From Desulfurobacterium atlanticum (GTDB lineage: Bacteria > Aquificota > Aquificia > Desulfurobacteriales > Desulfurobacteriaceae), in contig NZ_FZOB01000015.1 of the NCBI RefSeq assembly GCF_900188395.1, forward strand, positions 1 through 41,147: a stretch of DNA of 41,147 nucleotides. Reading direction: 5' to 3'. The notes under the pieces were generated by a model, which did no database searches, was not told the DNA's origin, and saw only the letters and a program-made list of their open reading frames with translations. Position numbers and translations under genes: made by a program. Shown here piece after piece: positions 16,377 to 24,626 of this stretch (its first letter is position 1; each line of letters begins with the position of its first letter).

Positions 16377-16757
16377 TTAAGCTCCCAACACAGATTTAAT
16401 ACGTTCTATCGCATCTTCAACTTCAATGTTTAAAAGTCCTATATTGGCATCGGCTTTAATTACACATACAAGAATAGCTCTTCTTCCAGCCTTCTTTGAA
16501 AGAATGTTCTGTTTTGAGCACCTTATAAGGGCATCTTCAAAATCACCGGCCTCAACAACTTTAGAAAGTCTTTCAGATGTACCTACCACAGCAGCTGACA
16601 TGGCAGCAAGTTTATCAGCACTCAGTCCTCCTTTAAGCATTGTTGATACAACGACCTGACCATCAGGAGTTGCAACAAGAGCACCGAGCATATCAGCGCC
16701 AAGAGCGTCTGCAAGGTCGGATAATATTTCTTCAAGCATTTCCCTTTTACTTGCCAT
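16377..16757 (-). CDS. Roadblock/LC7-domain protein inside the hmd-hcg operon
   Basis: A 126-aa single-domain protein. The sequence MLGALVATPDGQVVVSTM, the helix LAAMSAAVVGTSERLSKVV and the strand RRAILVCVIKADANIGLLNIEVEDAIERI follow the alpha-beta-beta-alpha-beta pattern of Roadblock/LC7. Such proteins are usually small dimerising partners of Ras-like GTPases (MglB type). No GTPase is in the window. It has the strongest ribosome-binding site of the operon (GGAGGT), lies 33 bases after hmd and 13 before hcgA, and is not one of the standard hcg genes. Its role here is unknown; a scaffold or regulator of cofactor assembly is speculation. Confidence 0.8.
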   Translation of the reverse strand: MASKREMLEEILSDLADALGADMLGALVATPDGQVVVSTMLKGGLSADKLAAMSAAVVGTSERLSKVVEAGDFEDALIRCSKQNILSKKAGRRAILVCVIKADANIGLLNIEVEDAIERIKSVLGA

Positions 16758-16790
16758 AATTACCTCCGGAATACTGTTTCAGTAAAAATT

Positions 16791-17858
16791 TTAATCTCTT
16801 TCAGATATACCTTCATAGAACTTTTTCCATGATTCTCTTAAAATTCCTTTTAAAACATCGTCTCCTACAAGGTCTTCCATATATTCAACAAGCATTGGTG
16901 ATGGAGCGGACATATAAACAGAGTCGGAAGGTTCAAATTTTTCCGCTTCTTCAAGAACTTCCGGGATAAGTTCTCCTATTTTTTCAAGAATATCAACAGC
17001 TGTTACTGTAAGTGGTTGCTCATTTTTTTCAAGAATCATTGATTTAAGGGAATCTTTCATGGCATCAACATTTAATAGTTTTATAAGACCTGCAAACCCG
17101 TATCTTGCAACAATGCTTGAAACAACCTGAAGTGATTGGGCTATTTGAAACTCTGTCATTGAACGCTTTGTCTTTAAAACATCCCTTGCTATCCTGTAGT
17201 ATTCAACAGCACCGGTAAATGCTATCGCCGTGGTAATGATTCCCATATCTCCAACAGCGGATACAAGTTCTGCAGGGAGAAGATATACCTTCTTTCCAGC
17301 ATCAATGGCAAGATTTTTCAGGTTATCTATCTGTTCCTGTGTTACTATCGGTTTTTTAAGAAGTTCATTTGTAGCTATAAGATAATGCTTGTGCTGTGGA
17401 GTGCCTGGAATAGCAGCAGGATGCATTGTTGAAAATCCTATATCTTCTCTTCCTTCCATAAATATTATATTTTGAAGATAAGAGTTAAGAACAAGAATTG
17501 ACATTGTACATGTTGTGCAGATTACTGCGTTCTCTGCAAGATGTGGGACTATTGTTTCAGCAACTTTAAAAGTTATTCCACTTCTGAAAGGGGTAAAAAG
17601 GATTGCAACTTCAGCACCTTTAGCCGCTTCAACATCATCTGTTGTAAGTTTCACTCCCGCTTTTTCAACCTTATCAACTATTTCACGGGGGAGTTTCTCA
17701 AGGTGTGGGTCAGCGAGAGTTACGTCATACCCGGCTTTTGCAAATTCTATTGCCATTGCTGAACCGCCGTAAGGAGGTTCGCCTCCAAGCCTTTCAGGCA
17801 CCCTTAGCTTGTTTAAATAATAATTAAGACTCCCAAATCCATAAACTGTAACCTTCAT
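16791..17858 (-). CDS. hmd: [Fe]-hydrogenase paralogue HmdII (Hmd family)
   Basis: A 355-aa Hmd-family protein. The N-terminal Rossmann start MKVTVYGFGSLNYYLNKL leads to RLGGEPPYGGSAMAIEFAKAG, typical of the HmdII branch. The iron-ligand Cys is expected in CTTCTMSILVL (numbered from the GTG six bases earlier: Cys116, Cys119; the latter aligns best with the CTxP Cys of Hmd), then STMHPAAIPGTPQHKHY, and a helical dimerisation domain from VSAVGDMG onward. The catalytic His14 of HmdI has no counterpart at the N-terminus, as in HmdII. From memory, the Desulfurobacterium HmdII was reported to act on tetrahydrofolate derivatives. ATG at 17858 is preferred because the GTG at 17864 lies within the AGAGGTG ribosome-binding site. 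Confidence 0.87.
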   Translation of the reverse strand: MKVTVYGFGSLNYYLNKLRVPERLGGEPPYGGSAMAIEFAKAGYDVTLADPHLEKLPREIVDKVEKAGVKLTTDDVEAAKGAEVAILFTPFRSGITFKVAETIVPHLAENAVICTTCTMSILVLNSYLQNIIFMEGREDIGFSTMHPAAIPGTPQHKHYLIATNELLKKPIVTQEQIDNLKNLAIDAGKKVYLLPAELVSAVGDMGIITTAIAFTGAVEYYRIARDVLKTKRSMTEFQIAQSLQVVSSIVARYGFAGLIKLLNVDAMKDSLKSMILEKNEQPLTVTAVDILEKIGELIPEVLEEAEKFEPSDSVYMSAPSPMLVEYMEDLVGDDVLKGILRESWKKFYEGISERD

Positions 17859-17892
17859 AGGCACCTCTTTAAAATAAGGTTAATATTACTTC

Positions 17893-17898
17893 ATTCTA
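17893..17898 (-). promoter_or_regulatory. Possible extended -10 promoter before hmd
   Basis: On the minus strand TGGTAGAAT gives an extended -10 (TGn then TAGAAT at 17898-17893) in the 60-base gap between queH and hmd. No clear -35 is visible. It would allow hmd-hcg expression independent of ispG-queH. Confidence 0.3.
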
Positions 17899-17918
17899 CC
17901 ACAATTATTAAGAATGTT

Positions 17919-18479
17919 TTATACAAGCTTAGATTCTTTCAATTTTTTACAAAACCGCTCTTTCTCTGAATATATACATCCGCAGTACTGTTGTCTGTAT
18001 AAGTTAAGTTCTTTGGAAATCTCTATTCCTTTTTTCCATCCTTCTCTAAAGTCCTTATATAAAAAAGGAATATTAAATTTTCTACCTGCAAATTCTCCTA
18101 TCTCTTTTAGTTTGTCATGGTACTGAAATTTACTGAAAAGTAATGTGGAAGTGAAAAAATCAAATTTTCCTTTTTTCGCAACACTTGCTGCAGTTTCAAG
18201 TCTTGTTTGATAGCATAAATAGCACCTGATAGGTTTTATTTCTCTAAAAGCTACCATCCTGAACCACTCTTCAAGATTGTATCTATCCAGATATATCGCC
18301 TTAATCTTCTCTTTATCTTCCAATTGCCTTACTGTTTCCATTCTTTTTAAGTATTCTTGATATGGATGAATATTTGGGTTAAAAAAAAGCCCTGTAATTT
18401 CAAAACCTTCATCTTTTAACAGCCTGATAGGATAACATGCACATGGCGCGCAGCAGATATGCAGAAGGAGCCTTTTCAT
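17919..18479 (-). CDS. queH: Epoxyqueuosine reductase QueH
   Basis: A 186-aa protein of the DUF208 family. It begins MKRLLLHICCAPCACYPIRLL, has RCYLCYQTR near residue 100, and ends with YRQQYCGCIYSEKERFCKKL. These cysteine pairs bind the [4Fe-4S] cluster and second metal site of QueH, which reduces epoxyqueuosine to queuosine in tRNA and is unrelated to QueG. The length is normal. The ATG overlaps the stop of the GGDEF-like gene as ATGA. Confidence 0.85.
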   Translation of the reverse strand: MKRLLLHICCAPCACYPIRLLKDEGFEITGLFFNPNIHPYQEYLKRMETVRQLEDKEKIKAIYLDRYNLEEWFRMVAFREIKPIRCYLCYQTRLETAASVAKKGKFDFFTSTLLFSKFQYHDKLKEIGEFAGRKFNIPFLYKDFREGWKKGIEISKELNLYRQQYCGCIYSEKERFCKKLKESKLV

Positions 18480-19555
18480 GACTCAAGCTCCACATCAAGG
18501 TCTGTCTTTACAGTGTTTCCGCCGGCTTTTTCTGAAAGTTCTACCGCTTTAAGTGCTCTATCTATTATTTCATCCTCATGCATATCAGACCTTGCAACTG
18601 AAATTCCAACGCTTACAGTTGTTTTAAACCCGCTTTCTCCGACTTTAATAATCAACTCCTCCACAGATTTTCTTATACGCTCTCCAATTCTTATGGCATG
18701 TCCAAATGTTGTTCCTGGAACGATAATTCCAAATATACCGTCGTCGTAGTAGCAAATCACATCATTGGCTCTGAGAAGTTTTTTTAACTTTCTTGCAATT
18801 TCATCAAGAATAGTATCGGTGATCTCTTTGGAGTATTCTTTTACAAGATTCGGAAAGTTATCTATTTTTATCATTAAAACAGCAAAAGGATAGTTTCTTT
18901 CCCTGTAATCTCTAAATATATCTTTTAAAACTTTTTCAAAACTACTCTTTGTGGCTATTGATGTTAGGAATTCTATTAGTGCATTTTTTTCGGTCTCTTT
19001 TAATTTTTCAGAAAGTTTCTCTACCTGCGCTTTTGATTCTTGCAGTTTTTCCTTTAAAGAGCAGTTCTGTTTTTTTATCTCTTCTATGTTTTTTAGAACA
19101 GATTCCAGGAGAAGTTTTATACCCTTAGTATCTGCAGTTTCTATTGTTTTTTTAAATTCTCTGCTCTTTTTTTCAAGCAGCTTGTTGTGATTTTCAAGAC
19201 TTTTTAGAACTTCTGAAAGTTCTTTCTCTATTTCTGAAGCTATTTTAGAAACGATTTCCCTATCTGCCTTATTTATTTTGAGTATGGTTTCTTTGATTAT
19301 ATCCTCATCAGGATATTTCTCTTTGAAGAGCCCTATGATTTCAGGGTCTGAATATTCTTTTCCAGATTCATAAATATAGCAGAAGATTTCAAACCACATA
19401 TAATAATTAAACGGAGTTAGGGGAATGTTGTTTCTTGATAAAAATTTTATCTCTTCTTTTGCTATTGCTGTTATATTTTGAAAGTCCTTTGAAGTTAAAG
19501 GTTCTCCGTTGTTTATTTTTTCCATAAGTTTGCAGGATATTCTTTCTTTACTCAT
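18476..19555 (-). CDS. Diguanylate-cyclase-like protein with degenerate GGDEF site
   Basis: About 359 aa. The N-terminal half is helical and charged, with a coiled coil (residues ~100-190, rich in EKL/KE heptads). The C-terminal ~160 residues are a GGDEF fold (FLTSIATKSSFEKVLKDIF, NYPFAVLMIKIDNFPNLV, FGIIVPGTTFGHAIRIGERIR, TVSVGISVA). The catalytic motif RYGGDEF is replaced by CYYDDGIF, so the GTP-condensing residues are changed and cyclase activity is unlikely. It may bind c-di-GMP or GTP or act as a scaffold. ATG at 19555 is chosen because GGGAGAAG precedes it. It overlaps folB by eight bases and queH by four. Confidence 0.75.
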   Translation of the reverse strand: MSKERISCKLMEKINNGEPLTSKDFQNITAIAKEEIKFLSRNNIPLTPFNYYMWFEIFCYIYESGKEYSDPEIIGLFKEKYPDEDIIKETILKINKADREIVSKIASEIEKELSEVLKSLENHNKLLEKKSREFKKTIETADTKGIKLLLESVLKNIEEIKKQNCSLKEKLQESKAQVEKLSEKLKETEKNALIEFLTSIATKSSFEKVLKDIFRDYRERNYPFAVLMIKIDNFPNLVKEYSKEITDTILDEIARKLKKLLRANDVICYYDDGIFGIIVPGTTFGHAIRIGERIRKSVEELIIKVGESGFKTTVSVGISVARSDMHEDEIIDRALKAVELSEKAGGNTVKTDLDVELES

Positions 19556-19883
19556 TGTTCTTCTCCCATACAACGTTTATACCGGCTGCTTCCATAGAGT
19601 TCTGGAAGGGTAAACTTCTTTTTGAAACTGTTATTTCAATCTTTTCGCAATTCCATTTTCTATTAATATTATTAATAACTGTTTCTGTAAAATCTTCAAG
19701 GTAGATAAACTCTTCGTTAGAAGTTCTTACAAGAAGGTTGTAAAGCTCCTGATAATCAACAAATTTTTCCGATAAAACTTTTATATCAACTTCAACTTCA
19801 ACTCCAAGTTTTCTCTCCTCCTCATATACGCCACATCTGATATGTAATTTACATTTTCTAATAAATACAGTTACTTTTTTCAA
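19548..19883 (-). CDS. folB: Dihydroneopterin aldolase, FolB family
   Basis: A 111-aa protein with the FolB outline: strand-turn LHIRCGVYEEERKLGVEVEVDI (substrate-binding Glu region), VDYQELYNLLVR, a helix with YLEDFTETVINNI, and ITVSKRSLPFQNSMEAAGINV, which contains the conserved Lys. FolB cleaves dihydroneopterin to 6-hydroxymethyl-dihydropterin in folate synthesis. It starts at TTG with GAGAGG upstream, overlapping ispG by 26 bases. Its place four genes before hmd, whose likely substrate is a folate derivative, suggests a functional link, although co-transcription all the way is an inference. Confidence 0.75.
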   Translation of the reverse strand: MKKVTVFIRKCKLHIRCGVYEEERKLGVEVEVDIKVLSEKFVDYQELYNLLVRTSNEEFIYLEDFTETVINNINRKWNCEKIEITVSKRSLPFQNSMEAAGINVVWEKNNE

Positions 19884-20940
19884 CTGCTACCCTCTCAACC
19901 TCTTTTATCAATTTTTCTACAACTTCTTTTTCGGGATATTTTCCTATTATTTTACCCTGTGAGAAAAGAATAAAAGTGTTTCCCGCAGCTGCAATCCCTA
20001 CATCTGCAAAGGATGCTTCTCCAGGCCCGTTCACTGCACAGCCCATTACTGCAACAGACACAGGAGCTTTTATATGTTCAAGAGCTTCTTCAATTTTAAG
20101 TGCCAGCTCTGGAAGATTAACAACACACCTTCCACAAGTAGGGCATGAAATAACATCTACCCCTACTTTTCTTAAGCCGAGGGAAGATAGAATTTTAAAA
20201 GCTACTTTGACTTCCACTTTTGGATGAGATGAAAGAGATACCCTTAATGTGTCACCTATTCCTTTATAAAGAAGTATTCCTATGCCTGTGGCGGATTTAA
20301 CCGCTCCAGAGAGAACTGTTCCCGCTTCTGTAATGCCTATATGTATGGGATATTTACACTTTTTTGCAAAAAGCTCATTTGCAATCACAGTTGTTCTTAT
20401 GTCAGAACCTTTAAGAGAGAACTTCATGTTTGTGAAGCCTTCATCTTCAAAAAACTTCATGTAATTTAGAGCGGTTTCAACAACTGCCTCAGGCGAAGGA
20501 TGTCCATATTTGGCAAGTATGTTTTTTGGTAAAGACCCTGTATTTACACCTATTCTTATAGGAATGTTTCTCTCGGTAGCTACTTTTATAATTTCTCTTA
20601 CCTTATCCTGACTTCCTATGTTTCCCGGATTTATTCTTATTCCATCTGTACCTTTTTCTATTGAAAGAATTGCAAGTTTATGGTCAAAATGGATATCTGC
20701 AATAAGAGGTATAGAGATCTTTTCTTTTATTTTCTTTATATTTTCTGCAGCTTCTTTTGTCGGAACCGCCACCCTGACAATCTCACAACCAACCTTTTCA
20801 AGTTCCTTTATCTGATTAACCGTTGCCTTAACATCTTCTGTAAAAGTATTTGTCATTGATTGAACAACAATGGGATTCTCACCGCCGATAGGCACATTGC
20901 CTACATATATTACTTTACTTGTTCTTTTTTTTATCCACAC
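19858..20940 (-). CDS. ispG: 4-hydroxy-3-methylbut-2-en-1-yl diphosphate synthase IspG
   Basis: A 360-aa IspG (GcpE) of the bacterial short form. Hallmarks are VGNVPIGGENPIVVQSMTNT near the N-terminus, PLIADIHFDHKLAI, RINPGNIG, RIGVNTGSLP, and the cluster-binding end VISCPTCGRC with VMGCAVNGPGEASFADVG. It converts MEcPP to HMBPP in the MEP isoprenoid pathway using a [4Fe-4S] cluster. The start is GTG with GAGGAA six bases upstream. It leads the folB-GGDEF-queH run and is divergent from bioC. Confidence 0.93.
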   Translation of the reverse strand: MWIKKRTSKVIYVGNVPIGGENPIVVQSMTNTFTEDVKATVNQIKELEKVGCEIVRVAVPTKEAAENIKKIKEKISIPLIADIHFDHKLAILSIEKGTDGIRINPGNIGSQDKVREIIKVATERNIPIRIGVNTGSLPKNILAKYGHPSPEAVVETALNYMKFFEDEGFTNMKFSLKGSDIRTTVIANELFAKKCKYPIHIGITEAGTVLSGAVKSATGIGILLYKGIGDTLRVSLSSHPKVEVKVAFKILSSLGLRKVGVDVISCPTCGRCVVNLPELALKIEEALEHIKAPVSVAVMGCAVNGPGEASFADVGIAAAGNTFILFSQGKIIGKYPEKEVVEKLIKEVERVAVEKSNCIY

Positions 20941-20984
20941 TTTTTCCTCTTCACAAAAGCTTTTAAGGGGTTAAATTTTTCTGT

Positions 20985-21728
20985 ATGAAAAAGATTATAG
21001 CTAAAAATTTCTCCACAGGTGCGAGAGATTATAAAAAATTTGCAACCATCCAGAAACTTTCCGGAGAAAATCTCGCCTTTTCTCTTGGAAAAATATCCGG
21101 TTCTGTTCTTGACATTGGAGCGGGAAGGGGAGAGCTTTCCCGTTTTTTTGAAGATTATGTAGCCCTTGATATTTCGCCTAAAATGTGTGAACTTGCGAAA
21201 GAGAATGGGGTTAAGAAAGTTGTCTGCTGTAATGCTGAAAATTTACCTTTTGAGGACAGCAGTATAGACAATGTTGTTTCAAATTTTGCACTACAGTGGA
21301 TGGATGTTGAAAAAGTTATAAAAGAGGTGGCAAGAATCATTAAAAGCGGTGGGATTTTTGGGTTTGCCGTTCCTGTAGAAGGTAGTTTATCAGAGCTTTT
21401 TACCGCCTGGCAGAAAAGTTTTATTATTTATAAAGGAAAGCAGGATAAACTTTTCCAATTTCCTTCTGCCAATCTTTTTATCTATTGTCTGCGAAAGTAT
21501 AACTTCAGGGTGTTGAAAAGAGAAATCAAAACTTACACAGTTTTAAAAGACTCTCCTTCTGAAGCTTTAAAGCTGATTACAGGTATAGGTGCAAGAAATC
21601 CTTACAGAAAAACTTACTTTTATCCAGGAAAGGAGTTCTACAAAACTTTTAAAATGTTTTTTGGGAAGCAAAGCAGAAAATTTCCGATAACTTACAACGT
21701 TTTGACAGTAATTTCCATTGCAAATTGA
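20985..21728 (+). CDS. bioC: Malonyl-ACP O-methyltransferase BioC
   Basis: A 247-aa class-I SAM methyltransferase. SAM-binding motif I is VLDIGAGRGELSRFF, with ALDISPKMCELAK next and NLPFEDSSIDNVVSNFALQWM, which holds the LPF...S.ALQW signature of BioC. The C-terminal lid is helical. BioC caps malonyl-ACP so it can enter fatty-acid synthesis for biotin; the BioH-like esterase at 6.3 kb would remove the methyl group. No ribosome-binding site is visible before the ATG. A TTAAAT hexamer ends eight bases upstream, so translation may be leaderless. Its TGA stop lies close to the hrcA reading frame. Confidence 0.82.
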   Translation: MKKIIAKNFSTGARDYKKFATIQKLSGENLAFSLGKISGSVLDIGAGRGELSRFFEDYVALDISPKMCELAKENGVKKVVCCNAENLPFEDSSIDNVVSNFALQWMDVEKVIKEVARIIKSGGIFGFAVPVEGSLSELFTAWQKSFIIYKGKQDKLFQFPSANLFIYCLRKYNFRVLKREIKTYTVLKDSPSEALKLITGIGARNPYRKTYFYPGKEFYKTFKMFFGKQSRKFPITYNVLTVISIAN

Positions 21729-21790
21729 GATACTTTCTAAAAAGGTATAAATTAATAAATCGGGAAAATAAAATTAATGCAGGTATAAGG

Positions 21791-22825
21791 ATGACTCCAA
21801 GAGAAAGAGATATTTTACTTAAAATAATTGAACTTTATATAGAAACAGGAGAGCCTGTTGGTTCAAGAACACTGCAAAAGAAGTATTCTATGAGTATCAG
21901 TCCGGCAACTATAAGAAACGTAATGGCAGACCTTGAAGATAAGGGTTTTCTTTATCAACCTCACACTTCTGCTGGCAGGCTTCCGACAGATGAAGGGATT
22001 AAATACTACATTAACTATCTTCTTTTTTCTACAGGAGAAACTGATACCGGGATAACAGCCCAATTGATAGATTATCTCAAATCTTCAAAAAAGCACTCCT
22101 TTGAAGATATATTTAATGCAGTTCTTAAGTTTTTGACAAAATCAACAGGTTATGTGAGTCTTGGAATCAATTTTGCCATAGATGCTTTAATTGTAAAAGA
22201 GATTTCTATGGTGAATGTTGCGTCTTCAAAGGTTTTAATAATTATCGCCTGTGAGCCCGACTATGTAATCCATCAAATATTTCCGATAAATGTTGAAACA
22301 TCCCTTTTATCTAAAATCTCAAGAGAGCTTACGGCAAAGTTTAAAGGAAAACCGCTATCTTCGGTGAAAAAAGAAATCATTGAGGAGATGGATAAAATAC
22401 AGAATGAGTTTATTGAACTTTCCTTTACTCTTAAATCACAGATATTAAAAATGGTAAATAGTGTAAATGACGTTAAAATTACAGGAACTTCAAACGTTTT
22501 TAATGTTATAGATGATGATTTAAAGAGACTTCAAGAATTGATAAAAATTTTAGAAGAAAAAAAGACTTTGCTTGAAACTTTTGAAAAACTTATTGATACT
22601 ACCAACAAAATAACAGTTATTCTTGGAACAGATACAGAGATTGAAGCTCTTGAACCTTTCAGTATTGTTGCTGCAAAATATTCTGTCCGCTCAAAAGATG
22701 CAGGACTTGTTGGAATAATGGGGCCAAAGAGAATGGATTATTGTAAGATAATCCCTGTGGTTGAAAACGTTTCAAAGGCTCTATCTCACATTTTAAGCAA
22801 ATCAAACGGCAATCAGGTGTTATAA
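21791..22825 (+). CDS. hrcA: Heat-inducible transcription repressor HrcA
   Basis: About 344 aa from the ATG at 21791. The N-terminal winged helix (MTPRERDILLKIIELYIETG, GSRTLQKKY, ISPATIRNVMADLEDKGFL, PHTSAGRLPTD) is diagnostic of HrcA. The C-terminal GAF-like and dimerisation regions follow, ending near VGIMGPKRMDYCKIIPVVE. HrcA represses chaperone operons by binding CIRCE inverted repeats. No CIRCE element or dnaK/groEL gene is seen nearby, so its targets lie elsewhere. The open frame extends upstream to 21725, but the internal ATG with AGG/AAGG before it and the canonical N-terminus set the start. Confidence 0.9.
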   Translation: MTPRERDILLKIIELYIETGEPVGSRTLQKKYSMSISPATIRNVMADLEDKGFLYQPHTSAGRLPTDEGIKYYINYLLFSTGETDTGITAQLIDYLKSSKKHSFEDIFNAVLKFLTKSTGYVSLGINFAIDALIVKEISMVNVASSKVLIIIACEPDYVIHQIFPINVETSLLSKISRELTAKFKGKPLSSVKKEIIEEMDKIQNEFIELSFTLKSQILKMVNSVNDVKITGTSNVFNVIDDDLKRLQELIKILEEKKTLLETFEKLIDTTNKITVILGTDTEIEALEPFSIVAAKYSVRSKDAGLVGIMGPKRMDYCKIIPVVENVSKALSHILSKSNGNQVL

Positions 22826-22853
22826 TTTTTCATCTTAAATTTTCGGAGGCGTA

Positions 22854-24311
22854 ATGTCAGTTAGAGTAAGATTTGCTCCAAGTCCTACAGGGTATATGCA
22901 TGTTGGTAATGCGAGAACCGCTCTGTTTAATTATCTTTTTGCAAGGCATCACAACGGAACATTTATTTTAAGAATAGAAGATACAGATGTAGAAAGGCAC
23001 AGTGAAGATGCTGTAAATGTTATATATGACGCTTTAAAATGGATGGGACTTGACTGGGATGAAGGGCCCTTAAAAGGTGGAGATTTTGGTCCCTACAGGC
23101 AATCTAAAAGGATGGATATATATCAAAAGTATATAGAGATTTTGAAAGAAAAAGGGCTTGTTTATGAGTGTTTCTGCACAAAAGAAGAGCTTGATAAGAT
23201 GAGACAGGAGCAGCTTAAAAGAGGGCTTCCTCCAAAATATTCCGGTAAATGTCGCCATCTAACAGATGAGGAGAGAGAAAAACTTAAAAAAGAGGGAAGA
23301 AAACCTGTATTGAGGTTTAAAGTTCCTCAGGATAGAACTGTTATATGGAAAGACCTCGTTAAGGGAGCTATCTCCATAGGTGCTGACCAGCTTGGTGGAG
23401 ATTTTGTAATTGTTCGTTCAAACGGAATGCCGGTTTACAACTTTGTGGTTGTCATAGATGATGCCCTGATGGAAATTACTCATGTTATAAGAGGTGAAGA
23501 CCACATCTCAAATACTCCAAAACAGATACTTCTTTATGAAGCTTTTGGTTTTAAAGTTCCAGAGTTTGCCCATCTTCCAATGATACTTGGTGAAGATAGA
23601 AGTAAACTTTCCAAGAGGCACGGTTCAACTTCTGTTGCAGAGTTTAAAGAAAAAGGTTATCTGCCTGAAGCATTTACAAACTTCATTGCTCTTCTTGGCT
23701 GGTATCCAAAAGATGGAAAAGAGATTCTCTCAAGAGATGAGCTTATAGAAAGATTTGATATAAAAGATGTTAACAGTTCTCCTGCAATTTTCAATTTTGA
23801 AAAGTTAAACTGGATGAACAGAGAATATATAAAAGCTTACGATATTTCAAAGTTAACAGAGCTTATAATTCCCTATCTTGAAAAAGCCGGTTTTGACATT
23901 GAAAAATTTGATAGAAAATGGCTTGAAAAGGTTGTAGAAGTAACAAGGGATTATCTTACCGTTTTATCCGATGCTCCAACTTATATGGAAACCTTCCTTA
24001 AAGATGAGTTTGAGATTGAGAAAGATGCTGCCGAGTTTATGGATGAAGATAGGTTAAATGTTGTTGAAAAGTTCCTTGAGAAAGTTGAATCTCTTGATGA
24101 GATAGACGGAGATATTTTTAAGAAGATTGTTAAGGAAACTGGAAAAGAGTTGAAAGTTAAAGGGAAAAATCTTTTTATGCCGATTAGAGTGGGACTTACA
24201 GGTAAAATGAAAGGTGTTGAGCTTGATATACTGGTTTCCCTCCTTGGTAAGGATAGGGTTATAAAAAGGCTTCATCATGCAATATCAAAACTTAAAAGGA
24301 GAGAACCATGA
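22854..24311 (+). CDS. gltX: Glutamate-tRNA ligase
   Basis: A 485-aa class-I aminoacyl-tRNA synthetase. The HIGH-like motif is in FAPSPTGYMHVGNARTALFN, the tRNA/ATP block in FILRIEDTD, and the KMSKS-like motif in KLSKRHGSTSV near residue 250. The C-terminal anticodon-binding helical domain is complete. A zinc-type Cys insertion is mostly absent (CFCTKEEL and CRH remain near 104-130). The ribosome-binding site GGAGG is well placed. Its stop overlaps the next gene's start as ATGA. It could charge tRNA-Glu only or also tRNA-Gln; the sequence does not decide. Confidence 0.93.
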   Translation: MSVRVRFAPSPTGYMHVGNARTALFNYLFARHHNGTFILRIEDTDVERHSEDAVNVIYDALKWMGLDWDEGPLKGGDFGPYRQSKRMDIYQKYIEILKEKGLVYECFCTKEELDKMRQEQLKRGLPPKYSGKCRHLTDEEREKLKKEGRKPVLRFKVPQDRTVIWKDLVKGAISIGADQLGGDFVIVRSNGMPVYNFVVVIDDALMEITHVIRGEDHISNTPKQILLYEAFGFKVPEFAHLPMILGEDRSKLSKRHGSTSVAEFKEKGYLPEAFTNFIALLGWYPKDGKEILSRDELIERFDIKDVNSSPAIFNFEKLNWMNREYIKAYDISKLTELIIPYLEKAGFDIEKFDRKWLEKVVEVTRDYLTVLSDAPTYMETFLKDEFEIEKDAAEFMDEDRLNVVEKFLEKVESLDEIDGDIFKKIVKETGKELKVKGKNLFMPIRVGLTGKMKGVELDILVSLLGKDRVIKRLHHAISKLKRREP

Positions 24312-24583
24312 GAAAGAAGCTACTTTTAGGAGCGGTGGTTTTAGCTGTCGGAGTCATCGCCGGCTGCGGTCAAAAACAGGAAACTACAACAAAAGCAACA
24401 CCTTTGTGGGACAGAAACTGTGCCCACTGCCATAACGGTAATATGGCAGTAACAAAAGATACGATTCTTGCAAAACACAAGGACAAAGAGCAGTTCCTGA
24501 ATGCTGTAAAGGAATTTGTAAGTGCTGGAAGAATGCCTCCAAACCTTCCTTACGGTCAGGTTGCTGACGAGCTTTATAAGTAA
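24308..24583 (+). CDS. Monohaem c-type cytochrome lipoprotein
   Basis: A 91-aa exported protein. A hydrophobic signal peptide ends in the lipobox GVIAGC (Cys20). The haem-binding motif CAHCH follows near residue 39, and RMPPNLP near 75 supplies a likely distal Met ligand. This is a minimal class-I cytochrome c anchored by lipid on the periplasmic side, suited to small electron-transfer steps. Its ATG overlaps the gltX stop, and a strong terminator follows, so it ends the bioC-hrcA-gltX transcript. Confidence 0.8.
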   Translation: MRKKLLLGAVVLAVGVIAGCGQKQETTTKATPLWDRNCAHCHNGNMAVTKDTILAKHKDKEQFLNAVKEFVSAGRMPPNLPYGQVADELYK

Positions 24584-24589
24584 TTTGCT

Positions 24590-24626
24590 AAGGATAAAGG
24601 GATATCCCCTTTATCCTTTGTTCTTT
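24590..24626. terminator. Bidirectional intrinsic terminator
   Basis: AAGGATAAAGGG (24590-24601) and CCCTTTATCCTT (24607-24618) form a 12-bp stem followed by TGTTCTTTTT on the plus strand. It ends the cytochrome transcript and, read in reverse, the convergent zinc-ribbon gene. Confidence 0.8.

Noticed and set aside
22100-22853. Search for a CIRCE element or chaperone genes near hrcA
   Set aside because: No TTAGCACTC/GAGTGCTAA pair was seen, and the neighbours are bioC and gltX.
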